From NCBI GenBank assembly GCA_028817755.1, contig JAPPPA010000305.1:1-6808 (forward strand): DNA of 6,808 nt, given 5' to 3'. Each line of letters opens with the position of its first letter. Positions within the stretch are counted from its first letter, which is position 1. A program made the position numbers and the translations under genes. Under the pieces are notes generated by a model. The model saw only the letters and a program-made list of their open reading frames with translations, was not told the origin of the DNA and ran no database searches. This stretch comes from Gammaproteobacteria bacterium. Its GTDB lineage: Bacteria; Pseudomonadota; Gammaproteobacteria; JAPPPA01. This document shows, piece after piece, positions 1-6,675 of the stretch.

Positions 1-21
1 CTATTAAGAAACTAGCAAATG

Positions 22-3000
22 CTACTCGCTATTGCAGGCCGTAGAGTTCGGGTATTCCGTTTCATCCACGGTCACCACGGTATCAATCCAATCTCGAATC
101 AGCGCGTGCGCTTCGATATCAGTTTTGCTTCGCGCAATAGGTGGCATGCGCGCCGCCGCGGAGCTTTCCGATTGCGGGCTAATACGAAACTCGAGCACCG
201 ACTCTAATGCGTTACCGGGATGGATATCCACAGTACGGCCATTGGTGCCTGGGTTACCCGCCGCAGTCACGCCTTTACATATACCGTGACTCTTATCCAC
301 TTGGCGGAATACATCTAAGTAAAAGCCAGTATTTTCAGCAAAACCACGATTGTTATGGCAGTGAGCACAATTCACCTCTAACCACGCTCGAGCGCGGGCT
401 TCCATATCCGCAGCTGCATCTGTGCTGTCATAGTCACCTGGCACGTTGTACTTAGGTAAACGCTCAACATTGGTCGCAATGCCATTGGCATCAACTGACA
501 ACGTGGGACAACCCGTGATCAAACCACGATTACACATATAGGCAAGTTGGTTTTGGCCTGTAATGGAGTGGAGGCTTTGGCCCGTACTAATGGTCGACTC
601 TGACTGATACACGCGATTCAAGTTACGGACTTTCGGCCCAATAGGCGCCGAGCCAGCTTCACTGTCTTTATTGGCGTGACAGCTGAGACATTGGTTAGCC
701 GTTGGGATCGCATAATTATCGGTACTGTCGTTATGCACCATGCCGGAGTCTGCGTCAGTAAAGTTCCAACTCACAGCCGCAGTGGCACCAATGTTATGGA
801 GTACCGCTACGCGCTCACCACTATCCTCATCCGTTCCCCAGAGATACGGAAGCGCAGCCCAAACACTATCACCATTCGATTTAGAACGCTTAATCAGTAA
901 GCGCGTTTCAATAACCTCTTCATTGGCTCCATCTAAGAACGCAAAGGTCTTAGCTAGCACGGTACCTACGGGGTAAATAATGGTGGCGTTAGCAGCACCA
1001 CCCTGCGCAGGATGGATCGTTTCGCTAGCAGCCGCGGTCGTACCTGCTTTATATGCTGCAGCCTTACCCGGTGGAATATAAGCCACCCGATATTTGACAG
1101 CGTAATCCGAAAATAGCTTGGTATTCAGAACGAAAGGCACCCCACCGCTATTTGGTCGGCTACGAGGATCTTCGGGATCCGCAAACAGGTTGTAGTCTTG
1201 CAAGCGAGGGCAGTCAACGGATACCGCAGCAAAATTCACCTGCCCGTCACCCACAGCCGCATTACAAAGCGCCGCTTCGTCGCCATTTACGCCGCGGTCA
1301 AACTCATGCGTCACTGTAAAGTCTGGGATTCTGACTTCAGGCAACTTAGTTAGATTGCTGCCGTACTGGTTTTCACAGTCGTGCGGCGTCATATCGAAGT
1401 CAGATGGAAACTCCTCAAGCTCAGCAATATCTTCTGCGGTAAGGCTCGTTGGGTCTTGCTCAGCCTTAAGCGCAGCATTCAAACCTTTGGTGCCATGAAA
1501 GTTGGCGTAAGTCAGGCTGTCATCCGAAAAGGTATTGTCATCATCAATACACGACGACCACCACTCAGGCTTAATACGCACATCGTTTTCGTCAAACTTA
1601 TATTGGTTATAGCGGCAATCCGGCTCCGGGTCTTCCGCTCGGTAGTCTGGCTTGCCTTCGTGATAAGGGCTGCGCGGAACTTCCGTTTCATCGTCGGCTT
1701 GAATTGGGTATTTGCAGTCACGGTCAACCTCTTCTAGCAAGCCATCCCACAAAATATGAGCGCCACGGTTTTGATCACCGCCCGCTTGGTTTTTCATACC
1801 AACCAATGCAGGCAAGATCCGGGCGGTATCGCCATTTTGCAAATCAGTCGTAGTCGCTGGCTGAAGCTCATTACCGTTATTTCGGAATACGTTGTCCCAA
1901 ATACGCATACCTTCGGTATAGAAGTCGGTCTTCTTATCCGTTGGGCGGCCACCGCCTTCAGGAAACAACTCATAACTGGCATGAATGATGCCGCCAGTAT
2001 TGTTGTTTTCGAATGTATTGCCGTAAACGTCAATCCGATCGTAAGACAGCGTAATCATACCGCTGCCCGGTGGCACGTTGGCAACAAAGCCGCCTTCAGT
2101 AAAGTTGTAGGTATTGTTATTAATCGCCACGTTATTACGCATGATGGTATTACTACCGTACTGCGTCAGGCTGTCCAAGTCATAGATGAGAAAACCGCCG
2201 GTATTACATTCAGCTAGGTTGTTTTCATACATCCCTACCTGCACGTTTTCGATCTCGAAGCCAAATACGTTATACACAGCGCGGCTGTTTTGAATAATCA
2301 CATTTGATGACTGACCCACATAAATACCTGCGTCAGACGCACCGACCGACTCCGAGCCGGTTACCAAAACGTTTCGTGATTTAACAGGGTAAATTCCATA
2401 ACGACCAGCACCGTCACTAGGGGTGTAGTCTGGTGAAGTAGTGTCACCACCTTGGTTCTCAGGCACATCAGGATTTTGAGTAGGCGGGTCAGTACATTCC
2501 ACATGTAAAGCGTCCGCAAAGCTGCCATTTTCATCGGCATCATCAGCCGAAAGTGGATCAGGCGCATTTTGACCGCCGCCAGATGTCCAGAACGCCCGCA
2601 CATTGGTGAGCGTTACATGGTCTGTAGAACGAATTTCAAAACCATTACCCGCCGTATCCGCCACCGTTAGGTCAGAAATTCTGATGCCACGAGTTGTGTC
2701 GGTAAGAATACCTTCCGGTGCGTTGTTATTACGGAACGACAAAACCGTCAGATCACGACCACAACCTTTAATAGTGATGTCTTCGACCTGCGTTAATTGC
2801 AAGGTTTGTGAAATATCAAAAAAGCCGCAGTCAAACTCAATCACGTCACCTGTGCGAGCTTCAACAAATGCCGTTACAGCCTCAACCGTAGCATTCGGAC
2901 CGGGTTTAATTAGGGTACTTTTTGCCGCACTAACCGGGCCAGCGTCGGAACCACCCGGGCTACCGCAAGCAGAAAGCACAGAAACAGAAATAGCCAGCAT

Positions 3001-3027
3001 CAATGCCGGCGCAATACGCTTAATCAT
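22..3027 (-). CDS. Fused parallel beta-helix / diheme c-type cytochrome lipoprotein
   Basis: Exported lipoprotein of 1001 residues; function unknown. Numbering is from the ATG ending at 3027. The N-terminus has a short positive segment, a hydrophobic core and the lipobox LSAC with lipidated Cys21. Gly follows that Cys, so the Lol rule predicts the outer membrane. Residues about 38-408 are a right-handed parallel beta-helix with Asn-rich turns, seen in repeats such as GIYVGQSSNVIIQNS and NNLAECNTGGFLIYD. An acidic, Cys-containing linker (about 430-605) follows. The C-terminal part has the conserved block LNTKLFSDYAVKYR (634-647), IETRLL (706-711) and two heme c sites, CLSCH (780-784) and CAHCH (887-891). 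Met961 in ARMPP is a plausible distal ligand. The halves match what I recall as the TIGR03805 beta-helix family and the TIGR03806/SO2930 diheme family, normally gene neighbours and sometimes fused. A redox role in the envelope is inferred; the substrate is unknown. The start is fixed by a strong Shine-Dalgarno. No terminator is visible in the 21 bases after the stop. Confidence 0.9.
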   Translation of the reverse strand: MIKRIAPALMLAISVSVLSACGSPGGSDAGPVSAAKSTLIKPGPNATVEAVTAFVEARTGDVIEFDCGFFDISQTLQLTQVEDITIKGCGRDLTVLSFRNNNAPEGILTDTTRGIRISDLTVADTAGNGFEIRSTDHVTLTNVRAFWTSGGGQNAPDPLSADDADENGSFADALHVECTDPPTQNPDVPENQGGDTTSPDYTPSDGAGRYGIYPVKSRNVLVTGSESVGASDAGIYVGQSSNVIIQNSRAVYNVFGFEIENVQVGMYENNLAECNTGGFLIYDLDSLTQYGSNTIMRNNVAINNNTYNFTEGGFVANVPPGSGMITLSYDRIDVYGNTFENNNTGGIIHASYELFPEGGGRPTDKKTDFYTEGMRIWDNVFRNNGNELQPATTTDLQNGDTARILPALVGMKNQAGGDQNRGAHILWDGLLEEVDRDCKYPIQADDETEVPRSPYHEGKPDYRAEDPEPDCRYNQYKFDENDVRIKPEWWSSCIDDDNTFSDDSLTYANFHGTKGLNAALKAEQDPTSLTAEDIAELEEFPSDFDMTPHDCENQYGSNLTKLPEVRIPDFTVTHEFDRGVNGDEAALCNAAVGDGQVNFAAVSVDCPRLQDYNLFADPEDPRSRPNSGGVPFVLNTKLFSDYAVKYRVAYIPPGKAAAYKAGTTAAASETIHPAQGGAANATIIYPVGTVLAKTFAFLDGANEEVIETRLLIKRSKSNGDSVWAALPYLWGTDEDSGERVAVLHNIGATAAVSWNFTDADSGMVHNDSTDNYAIPTANQCLSCHANKDSEAGSAPIGPKVRNLNRVYQSESTISTGQSLHSITGQNQLAYMCNRGLITGCPTLSVDANGIATNVERLPKYNVPGDYDSTDAAADMEARARAWLEVNCAHCHNNRGFAENTGFYLDVFRQVDKSHGICKGVTAAGNPGTNGRTVDIHPGNALESVLEFRISPQSESSAAARMPPIARSKTDIEAHALIRDWIDTVVTVDETEYPNSTACNSE

Positions 3028-3035
3028 TATTGACT

Positions 3036-3041
3036 CCTCCT
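3036..3041 (-). promoter_or_regulatory. Shine-Dalgarno that sets the lipoprotein start
   Basis: On the minus strand AGGAGG lies 8 bases before the ATG at 3025-3027. An in-frame GTG at 3046-3048 would add seven residues (M-L-E-E-E-S-I). That reading would make the Shine-Dalgarno itself code for the Glu run, and it would put acidic residues before the signal peptide. The ATG start gives a normal lipoprotein signal (MIKR followed by a hydrophobic stretch and LSAC), so I take the ATG as the real start. Confidence 0.85.
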
Positions 3042-3075
3042 CAAGCACGCTCAGCTGCCAACCGAGCGGCCGCGA

Positions 3076-3084
3076 ATATTAACA
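3076..3084 (-). promoter_or_regulatory. Possible extended -10 promoter for the lipoprotein gene
   Basis: On the minus strand the sequence reads TGTTAATAT, which fits the extended -10 form TG-N-TAATAT (4 of 6 hexamer matches plus the TG). No good -35 lies 16-18 bases upstream. TTGACT at 3098-3093 is too close, with an 11-base spacer to this -10. A start near 3069 would give a leader of about 42 bases. The candidate is weak, but the gene is separated from its upstream neighbour by 137 bases and a hairpin, so some promoter of its own is likely. Confidence 0.3.
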
Positions 3085-3114
3085 CAATTAGGAGTCAACA
3101 TTTGTCAGCAATTC

Positions 3115-3150
3115 GTCGCTAGGGATAATTACAAAGTTACCCCTAGCGAC
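3115..3150 (-). terminator. Strong stem-loop after the hydrolase gene, possible terminator without U-tract
   Basis: GTCGCTAGGG (3115-3124) and CCCTAGCGAC (3141-3150) are perfect 10-base complements. On the minus-strand RNA the stem extends inward by one G-U and three A-U pairs, giving about 14 pairs and an 8-base loop. It begins 14 bases after the hydrolase stop codon. The bases after the stem on the minus strand (GAATTGCTGACAAATG) contain no U-tract, and none is present in the plus direction either. It is therefore not a standard intrinsic terminator. It could block 3' exonuclease, mark a processing site, or give partial termination. Confidence 0.4.
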
Positions 3151-3164
3151 AGGTCACAGAAAAC

Positions 3165-4325
3165 CTAGTGCTTTTCTAACAGCCAAGCCTTCAATTTAGC
3201 GTACACATCAGCCGACCAAAGCATCTGCATATGGTCTGTATCAGCCAACAGAACGCGATCAATATTGTCGCCGGTTAACGCTAATTCTGGCTGGTCGCTG
3301 TTCTCACCCCAGGCACTGCTTACGGTTACTAACAAGTCATGTTTAGCTTCTTGCGGGTTAGGCGGAATCGTTTCTGAACGCGTCCCTGCAAGCAGCAGAT
3401 ATTGCACATGCGGTGTTAGCGACACAGGGTGACGACGGTCATCAAAATGGTCTGGGTCATCAATGCCCAACCAATCTTCATGACGCAAATTACCAAAACG
3501 TAAATCACGGATTCCGGCCGAGCGAATATTGCCAAGGCGCGACAATGGCTTCGTGTATGGCGAAAGCATCAACAGGCCATTCGCCCAGTTGCCCAAGCGT
3601 TCTGCCGGTGCGCCATGGTGCGGCGTGCCTAGCGTTGCCACATGACTTAGCTTGTTCAGCCACTCCATGTCCTGCTCAGCAGCGTAAGAACAGGCACTGC
3701 GCGTCAGCAAGCCACCCATGCTGTGGCCCACCACAACGATTCGTTTGTAACCAGCTGCCTCTTTCTCCAACAGCTGTGCCAAGCACTCACCGTTTTCAGA
3801 GATGTGTCGGCCAGTGTTGTAGCTTAAGTACTGCGCTTTCGCGTTTAAGGCCTGCGACAAATCCTTTGCCGATTCAAGGTGTGCCCCTTCAAACCAGCCC
3901 GGCTGATGCATACACAAACCATGAATAAACAGCAGCAAGGTATCCGGATCATCCGCACTTACACCATCAACCAAGATCATTGGCTGAGCCAACGGGTTGC
4001 CGCGTTGCTCTAAGGCATCACCACACACACCATTAATAGCCGCACGTACTTGTAGCCAAGTGGGATCGTTATCGTCGGCATCGGCCAAGGCTTCTGCCAG
4101 CTTTCTTAAACCCAAATGCCCGGCGCCAAAACCGCCTTTCACGGCTTTGTACACTAGGTTGGTAATGCCACGCGTATTCTCATCGGCTTCTTTAGCAAAC
4201 GGCGATGGTTTGTTGCTGATAGAGCCGTGCATACGCTCAACCACATCCACCACTTCAGCCCCCAAACCAACGCCCATTTGGGCGATGGCGGAACTGCGGC
4301 TAAGCCAGGATTTTAACTTGTCCAT
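3165..4325 (-). CDS. Alpha/beta hydrolase, lipase/PGAP1-like
   Basis: A 386-residue serine hydrolase, probably a lipase, esterase or thioesterase; the substrate is not readable from sequence. The first 110 or so residues are a helical extension with no signal peptide, so the protein is probably cytoplasmic. The hydrolase core begins at about residue 115. LLFIHG (131-136) supplies the oxyanion-hole region, GHSMGG (200-205) is the nucleophile elbow with Ser202, and TLGTPHHGAP (231-240) is typical of the lipase/PGAP1-like branch. Asp330 (KHDLLVTVSSAWG) and His365 (DTDHMQML) are likely triad partners by position. AGGAG seven bases before the ATG supports the start. The gene lies 107 bases downstream of the desaturase, on the same strand, with a REP-type repeat between them. 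Co-transcription is possible but not certain. A lipid-related role is inferred from the fold and the neighbours. Confidence 0.88.
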   Translation of the reverse strand: MDKLKSWLSRSSAIAQMGVGLGAEVVDVVERMHGSISNKPSPFAKEADENTRGITNLVYKAVKGGFGAGHLGLRKLAEALADADDNDPTWLQVRAAINGVCGDALEQRGNPLAQPMILVDGVSADDPDTLLLFIHGLCMHQPGWFEGAHLESAKDLSQALNAKAQYLSYNTGRHISENGECLAQLLEKEAAGYKRIVVVGHSMGGLLTRSACSYAAEQDMEWLNKLSHVATLGTPHHGAPAERLGNWANGLLMLSPYTKPLSRLGNIRSAGIRDLRFGNLRHEDWLGIDDPDHFDDRRHPVSLTPHVQYLLLAGTRSETIPPNPQEAKHDLLVTVSSAWGENSDQPELALTGDNIDRVLLADTDHMQMLWSADVYAKLKAWLLEKH

Positions 4326-4358
4326 TCTTTCACTCCTCTTGCGTATTCACGCAATGTC

Positions 4359-4426
4359 CTTCGACAGGCTCAGGACGAACGGCGATACAACCTGTAAGTG
4401 CACCGTTAGCTCTGAGCCTGTCGAAG
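4359..4426. repeat. Inverted REP pair (REPIN/BIME-like element)
   Basis: CTTCGACAGGCTCAG at 4359-4373 and its exact complement CTGAGCCTGTCGAAG at 4412-4426 form a 15-base perfect inverted repeat. Similarity continues inward, so two 26-base copies (4359-4384 and 4401-4426) match at 22 positions around a 16-base centre. The left copy also has its own short stem (GTCCT at 4356-4360 with AGGAC at 4372-4376), as REP units usually do. I recognise the core with GGACGAACGG as a dispersed repeat common in proteobacterial genomes. It ends only six bases from the desaturase stop, so the transcript would carry a hairpin right after the reading frame. No U-tract follows. RNA protection or partial termination is inferred. 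No transposase is present here. Confidence 0.8.
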
Positions 4427-4432
4427 AGCGGT

Positions 4433-5524
4433 CTATGCCGCCGCTAATTCACGCTTACCCACCGGCAAGGCGTACTTAAAGATTTTCCCAAGGAAGCTGC
4501 CGTACTGTTTCAAGAACGGGCCAGTCACATATTGCTGGTCGTACTTCGCACAGATTTCACGCACTTTCGGCGCCATATCTGGGTAACGGTGCGCTGGCAC
4601 ATCTGGGAACAAGTGGTGTTCAATTTGATGACTCAAGTGACCACTCAAAATATGGAACACCTTGCCGCCTTCAATATTGGCCGAGCCATTCATTTGGCGC
4701 ACATACCACTGACCACGGGTTTCGGTTTCTAACACCGACTCGTCGTATTCAAAGGTCTGGGTATCACCTGGGAAGTGACCACACATAATGATCATGTTCG
4801 ACCACACGTTACGGATCATATTGGCGGCAAAGTTACCGGCAATTACGCCTAGGAAATTCGGGCCAGATAGCAGCGGGAACAGCACATAGTCCTTACCCCA
4901 CAAGCGCATAGCTTTGCGGAAGAAACGCTTAGCCGCGCCCCATGTATGCGCCCAAGAACCTTTGCCCTTAATCGCCTCATCAATCTGCAAATCATGCAAA
5001 CCCACACCCGCATCAAAACCTGCGGCTAACAACACATTAGTTACCGGGTTTAATAGGTGGTGCGGCTCCCAAGGCTGGTCTTTACTCACACGCAACACGC
5101 CATAACCCACATCGCGGTCTTTACCGATGATATTGGTGTAGGTGTGGTGCTCGTAGTTATGCGTATAACGCCAGCCGTCGGAATCACTCACCGTATCCCA
5201 ATCGTAAGTTTGCGAGTTCAGGCTGGGATCATTCATCCAGTCGTATTGGCCATGCATTACGTTATGACCAATCTCCATGTTTTCCATAATCTTGGCGATA
5301 CCCAGGCAAAACACGCCCAGCGGCCAAGTCACCACAAACATTGGCGGCATAAAGCCAAACCACAACAGAATACGGCCCGCTAACGCTAGGCTCTTTTGGA
5401 TCTTAATCATGCGGCGGATTTGTTTTGCATCGAGCTCGCCTAGGTTGTTCATGTGCTCTTCGCGTACCGCGTCTAGTTCTTCACCAAACGCATTCGCTTC
5501 TTCTACCGTTAATACTTTAGTCAT
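4433..5524 (-). CDS. Membrane fatty acid desaturase (DesB/DesA3-like acyl desaturase)
   Basis: A 363-residue integral inner-membrane di-iron enzyme that uses O2 and electrons to introduce a double bond into acyl chains. The three histidine boxes are complete: HNVMH (87-91), HNYEHH (122-127) and HQIEHH (299-304, followed by LFPDVPAHRYP). The last box has the Q-x-x-H-H form of the acyl-lipid/acyl-CoA desaturase family. GHFPG (249-253) holds a further conserved His. Hydrophobic segments lie at about 48-80 and 212-248. There is no fused cytochrome b5 or ferredoxin domain, so an outside electron donor is needed; the reductase gene ends only 10 bases upstream. The Shine-Dalgarno AGGAG (5532-5536) overlaps that gene's TAG, which suggests translational coupling. 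The reductase-desaturase order is that of desC-desB (PA4889-PA4888) in P. aeruginosa, whose product acts on acyl-CoA at delta-9. The position of the double bond is inferred, not visible. Confidence 0.93.
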   Translation of the reverse strand: MTKVLTVEEANAFGEELDAVREEHMNNLGELDAKQIRRMIKIQKSLALAGRILLWFGFMPPMFVVTWPLGVFCLGIAKIMENMEIGHNVMHGQYDWMNDPSLNSQTYDWDTVSDSDGWRYTHNYEHHTYTNIIGKDRDVGYGVLRVSKDQPWEPHHLLNPVTNVLLAAGFDAGVGLHDLQIDEAIKGKGSWAHTWGAAKRFFRKAMRLWGKDYVLFPLLSGPNFLGVIAGNFAANMIRNVWSNMIIMCGHFPGDTQTFEYDESVLETETRGQWYVRQMNGSANIEGGKVFHILSGHLSHQIEHHLFPDVPAHRYPDMAPKVREICAKYDQQYVTGPFLKQYGSFLGKIFKYALPVGKRELAAA

Positions 5525-5534
5525 TGTTCTTCTC

Positions 5535-6644
5535 CTAACCCAAGGTCACGTCAGACACAGGGGCTGAAATACACAGTTGAATATCTTCTTCCCCGGCGGT
5601 GACTTTGCCGGTTAATAGGTTCTTTACCGCGCCGCTGGTTTTGCGGCATTTGCACTCGTGGCAGACGCCGCGCTTGCAGCCGTATTTAGGCCTCTCGCCG
5701 TTAGCCAACATGCTGTCCAACAAGGTCTCGCCAGCATTTAGATGAATCTGTTTACCGGTCTTCAAAGTGATAGACGCATTAATTGCATCGGTCGCATCTA
5801 CTGGCGGTGCGCCGAAGTATTCAAACGCCAAGGCATCGTTACGGTCGATGTCTGACCAATGCTCGCGCACGGCTTCCATAAATCCAGCCGGGCCACATAA
5901 CAAGGCATGGCGTTCTTGGTAATCGGCTACACGTTGAGCAATTTGCTCAGCCGAAAAATGCTCCGAGCGTTCGCCTTCTGAATAACACCACTGCACCGAC
6001 AGGTTGCTATGGCGCGCGGCTAGCGCTTCTAACTGCTCACCGAAAATACGATCAACCTCAGTGCGCACGTAGTGCACAAACTCAATGTCGCCTTGATAGC
6101 CTTCATTCAATAGCGTGGCGACTTGCGAAAACACCGGCGTAATGCCGCTGCCTGCGGTTAGCACCAGCAACTTGCTTGGCACTTCCGCTGGCAATACAAA
6201 ATCACCGTCAGCTGCTTCCAAGCCAATCACATCGCCTTCGCTAATGTGGTCATGCAAGTAATTCGATACCAAACCACCATCAACACGCTTCACGGTGATC
6301 TGAATGGTTTTAGCCGCATCCGCATCAGTCGCTTCGGCTCGGCTTAATGAATAGCGGCGTTTATGAATCACGCCATTAATTTCTACGTTCACGCCCACAT
6401 GCTGACCAGCGCTAATGCCCTGCCAATGCATATTGGGTTTTAGAACAAAACTTTTGCTGTCATGCGTTTCTTCACGCACAGCCACTACCGTGGCGCGTAG
6501 TTGTAGCAATGACCAAGCTGGGTTCACTTTCTCTACAAAGTAGTTAATGCCTGCTGGTTCAAAGCCGATTCGTTGTGCCGCACGGGCCAGCGGGCGCTGT
6601 GTCCATGTGGCTGACCAAGTTGCGGTTTGGGATAGGTGTGTCAT
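5535..6644 (-). CDS. Flavin and 2Fe-2S reductase, electron donor to the desaturase (DesC/Rv3230c-like)
   Basis: A 369-residue soluble NAD(P)H oxidoreductase. After an N-terminal segment of about 48 residues comes a ferredoxin-reductase FAD domain with RRYSLS (96-101) and GGLVSNYL (123-130). The nucleotide domain has TAGSGITP (163-170), CGPAGFM (250-256) and EYFG (275-278). The C-terminal plant-type ferredoxin domain has Cys323, Cys328, Cys331 and Cys358 in the C-x4-C-x2-C-x26-C pattern. One polypeptide therefore carries electrons from NAD(P)H through FAD to 2Fe-2S. Its natural partner is the desaturase encoded 10 bases downstream, as for P. aeruginosa DesC and mycobacterial Rv3230c with DesA3. 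The start is the only ATG possible before an upstream in-frame stop at 6678-6680. Its Shine-Dalgarno is weak (GAG-rich, no clear AGGAG), unlike the three downstream genes. The gene lies directly behind the operator-covered promoter and is first in the operon. Confidence 0.93.
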   Translation of the reverse strand: MTHLSQTATWSATWTQRPLARAAQRIGFEPAGINYFVEKVNPAWSLLQLRATVVAVREETHDSKSFVLKPNMHWQGISAGQHVGVNVEINGVIHKRRYSLSRAEATDADAAKTIQITVKRVDGGLVSNYLHDHISEGDVIGLEAADGDFVLPAEVPSKLLVLTAGSGITPVFSQVATLLNEGYQGDIEFVHYVRTEVDRIFGEQLEALAARHSNLSVQWCYSEGERSEHFSAEQIAQRVADYQERHALLCGPAGFMEAVREHWSDIDRNDALAFEYFGAPPVDATDAINASITLKTGKQIHLNAGETLLDSMLANGERPKYGCKRGVCHECKCRKTSGAVKNLLTGKVTAGEEDIQLCISAPVSDVTLG

Positions 6645-6675
6645 GTCTCGTTTCTCATGTTTAATCTCAACACAT

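Larger units (their letters stand above)
3030..3098 (-). repeat. Inverted repeat able to mask the lipoprotein ribosome binding site
   Basis: TTGACTCCT at 3030-3038 and AGGAGTCAA at 3090-3098 are perfect 9-base complements. On a minus-strand transcript the upstream copy would pair with AGGAGTCAA, which overlaps the Shine-Dalgarno and ends just before the start codon. A smaller hairpin (3049-3067, 8-pair stem including G-U pairs, 3-base loop) sits between them. If transcription starts near 3069, only the inner hairpin is transcribed. On a read-through transcript from the hydrolase gene both arms are present. The repeat is seen directly; any regulatory effect is inferred. Confidence 0.45.

Noticed and set aside
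1756..2217. Plus-strand frame of about 153 codons inside the lipoprotein gene
   Set aside because: It is antisense to the beta-helix coding region and has no family features. The minus-strand frame is strongly supported by repeats and heme motifs.
3028..3048. Upstream GTG start for the lipoprotein
   Set aside because: It would translate the Shine-Dalgarno as a Glu run ahead of the signal peptide. The ATG ending at 3027 has ideal spacing and a normal signal sequence.
3066..3073. GCGGCCGC palindrome upstream of the lipoprotein gene
   Set aside because: It is an 8-base palindrome (a NotI site) in a GC-rich patch, with no second copy or link to a promoter element, so it is probably chance.
3076..3098. 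TTGACT as a -35 for the lipoprotein promoter
   Set aside because: The spacer to the only reasonable -10 is 11 bases, too short for sigma-70. I kept only the extended -10 as a weak candidate.
3413..3928. Open frame of about 171 codons on the plus strand
   Set aside because: It lies wholly inside the hydrolase gene on the opposite strand. The translation is rich in His, Cys and Pro with no recognisable motif, as expected for a shadow frame.
4359..4426. The REP pair as a standard intrinsic terminator or CRISPR fragment
   Set aside because: No U-tract follows in either direction and the loop is long. There are only two inverted copies with no spacers, so it is not a CRISPR array.
3997..4479. 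Plus-strand frame of about 160 codons spanning the hydrolase start and the REP element
   Set aside because: It crosses a well-supported gene start, the intergenic repeat and a gene end on the other strand, and shows no domain or clear ribosome binding site.
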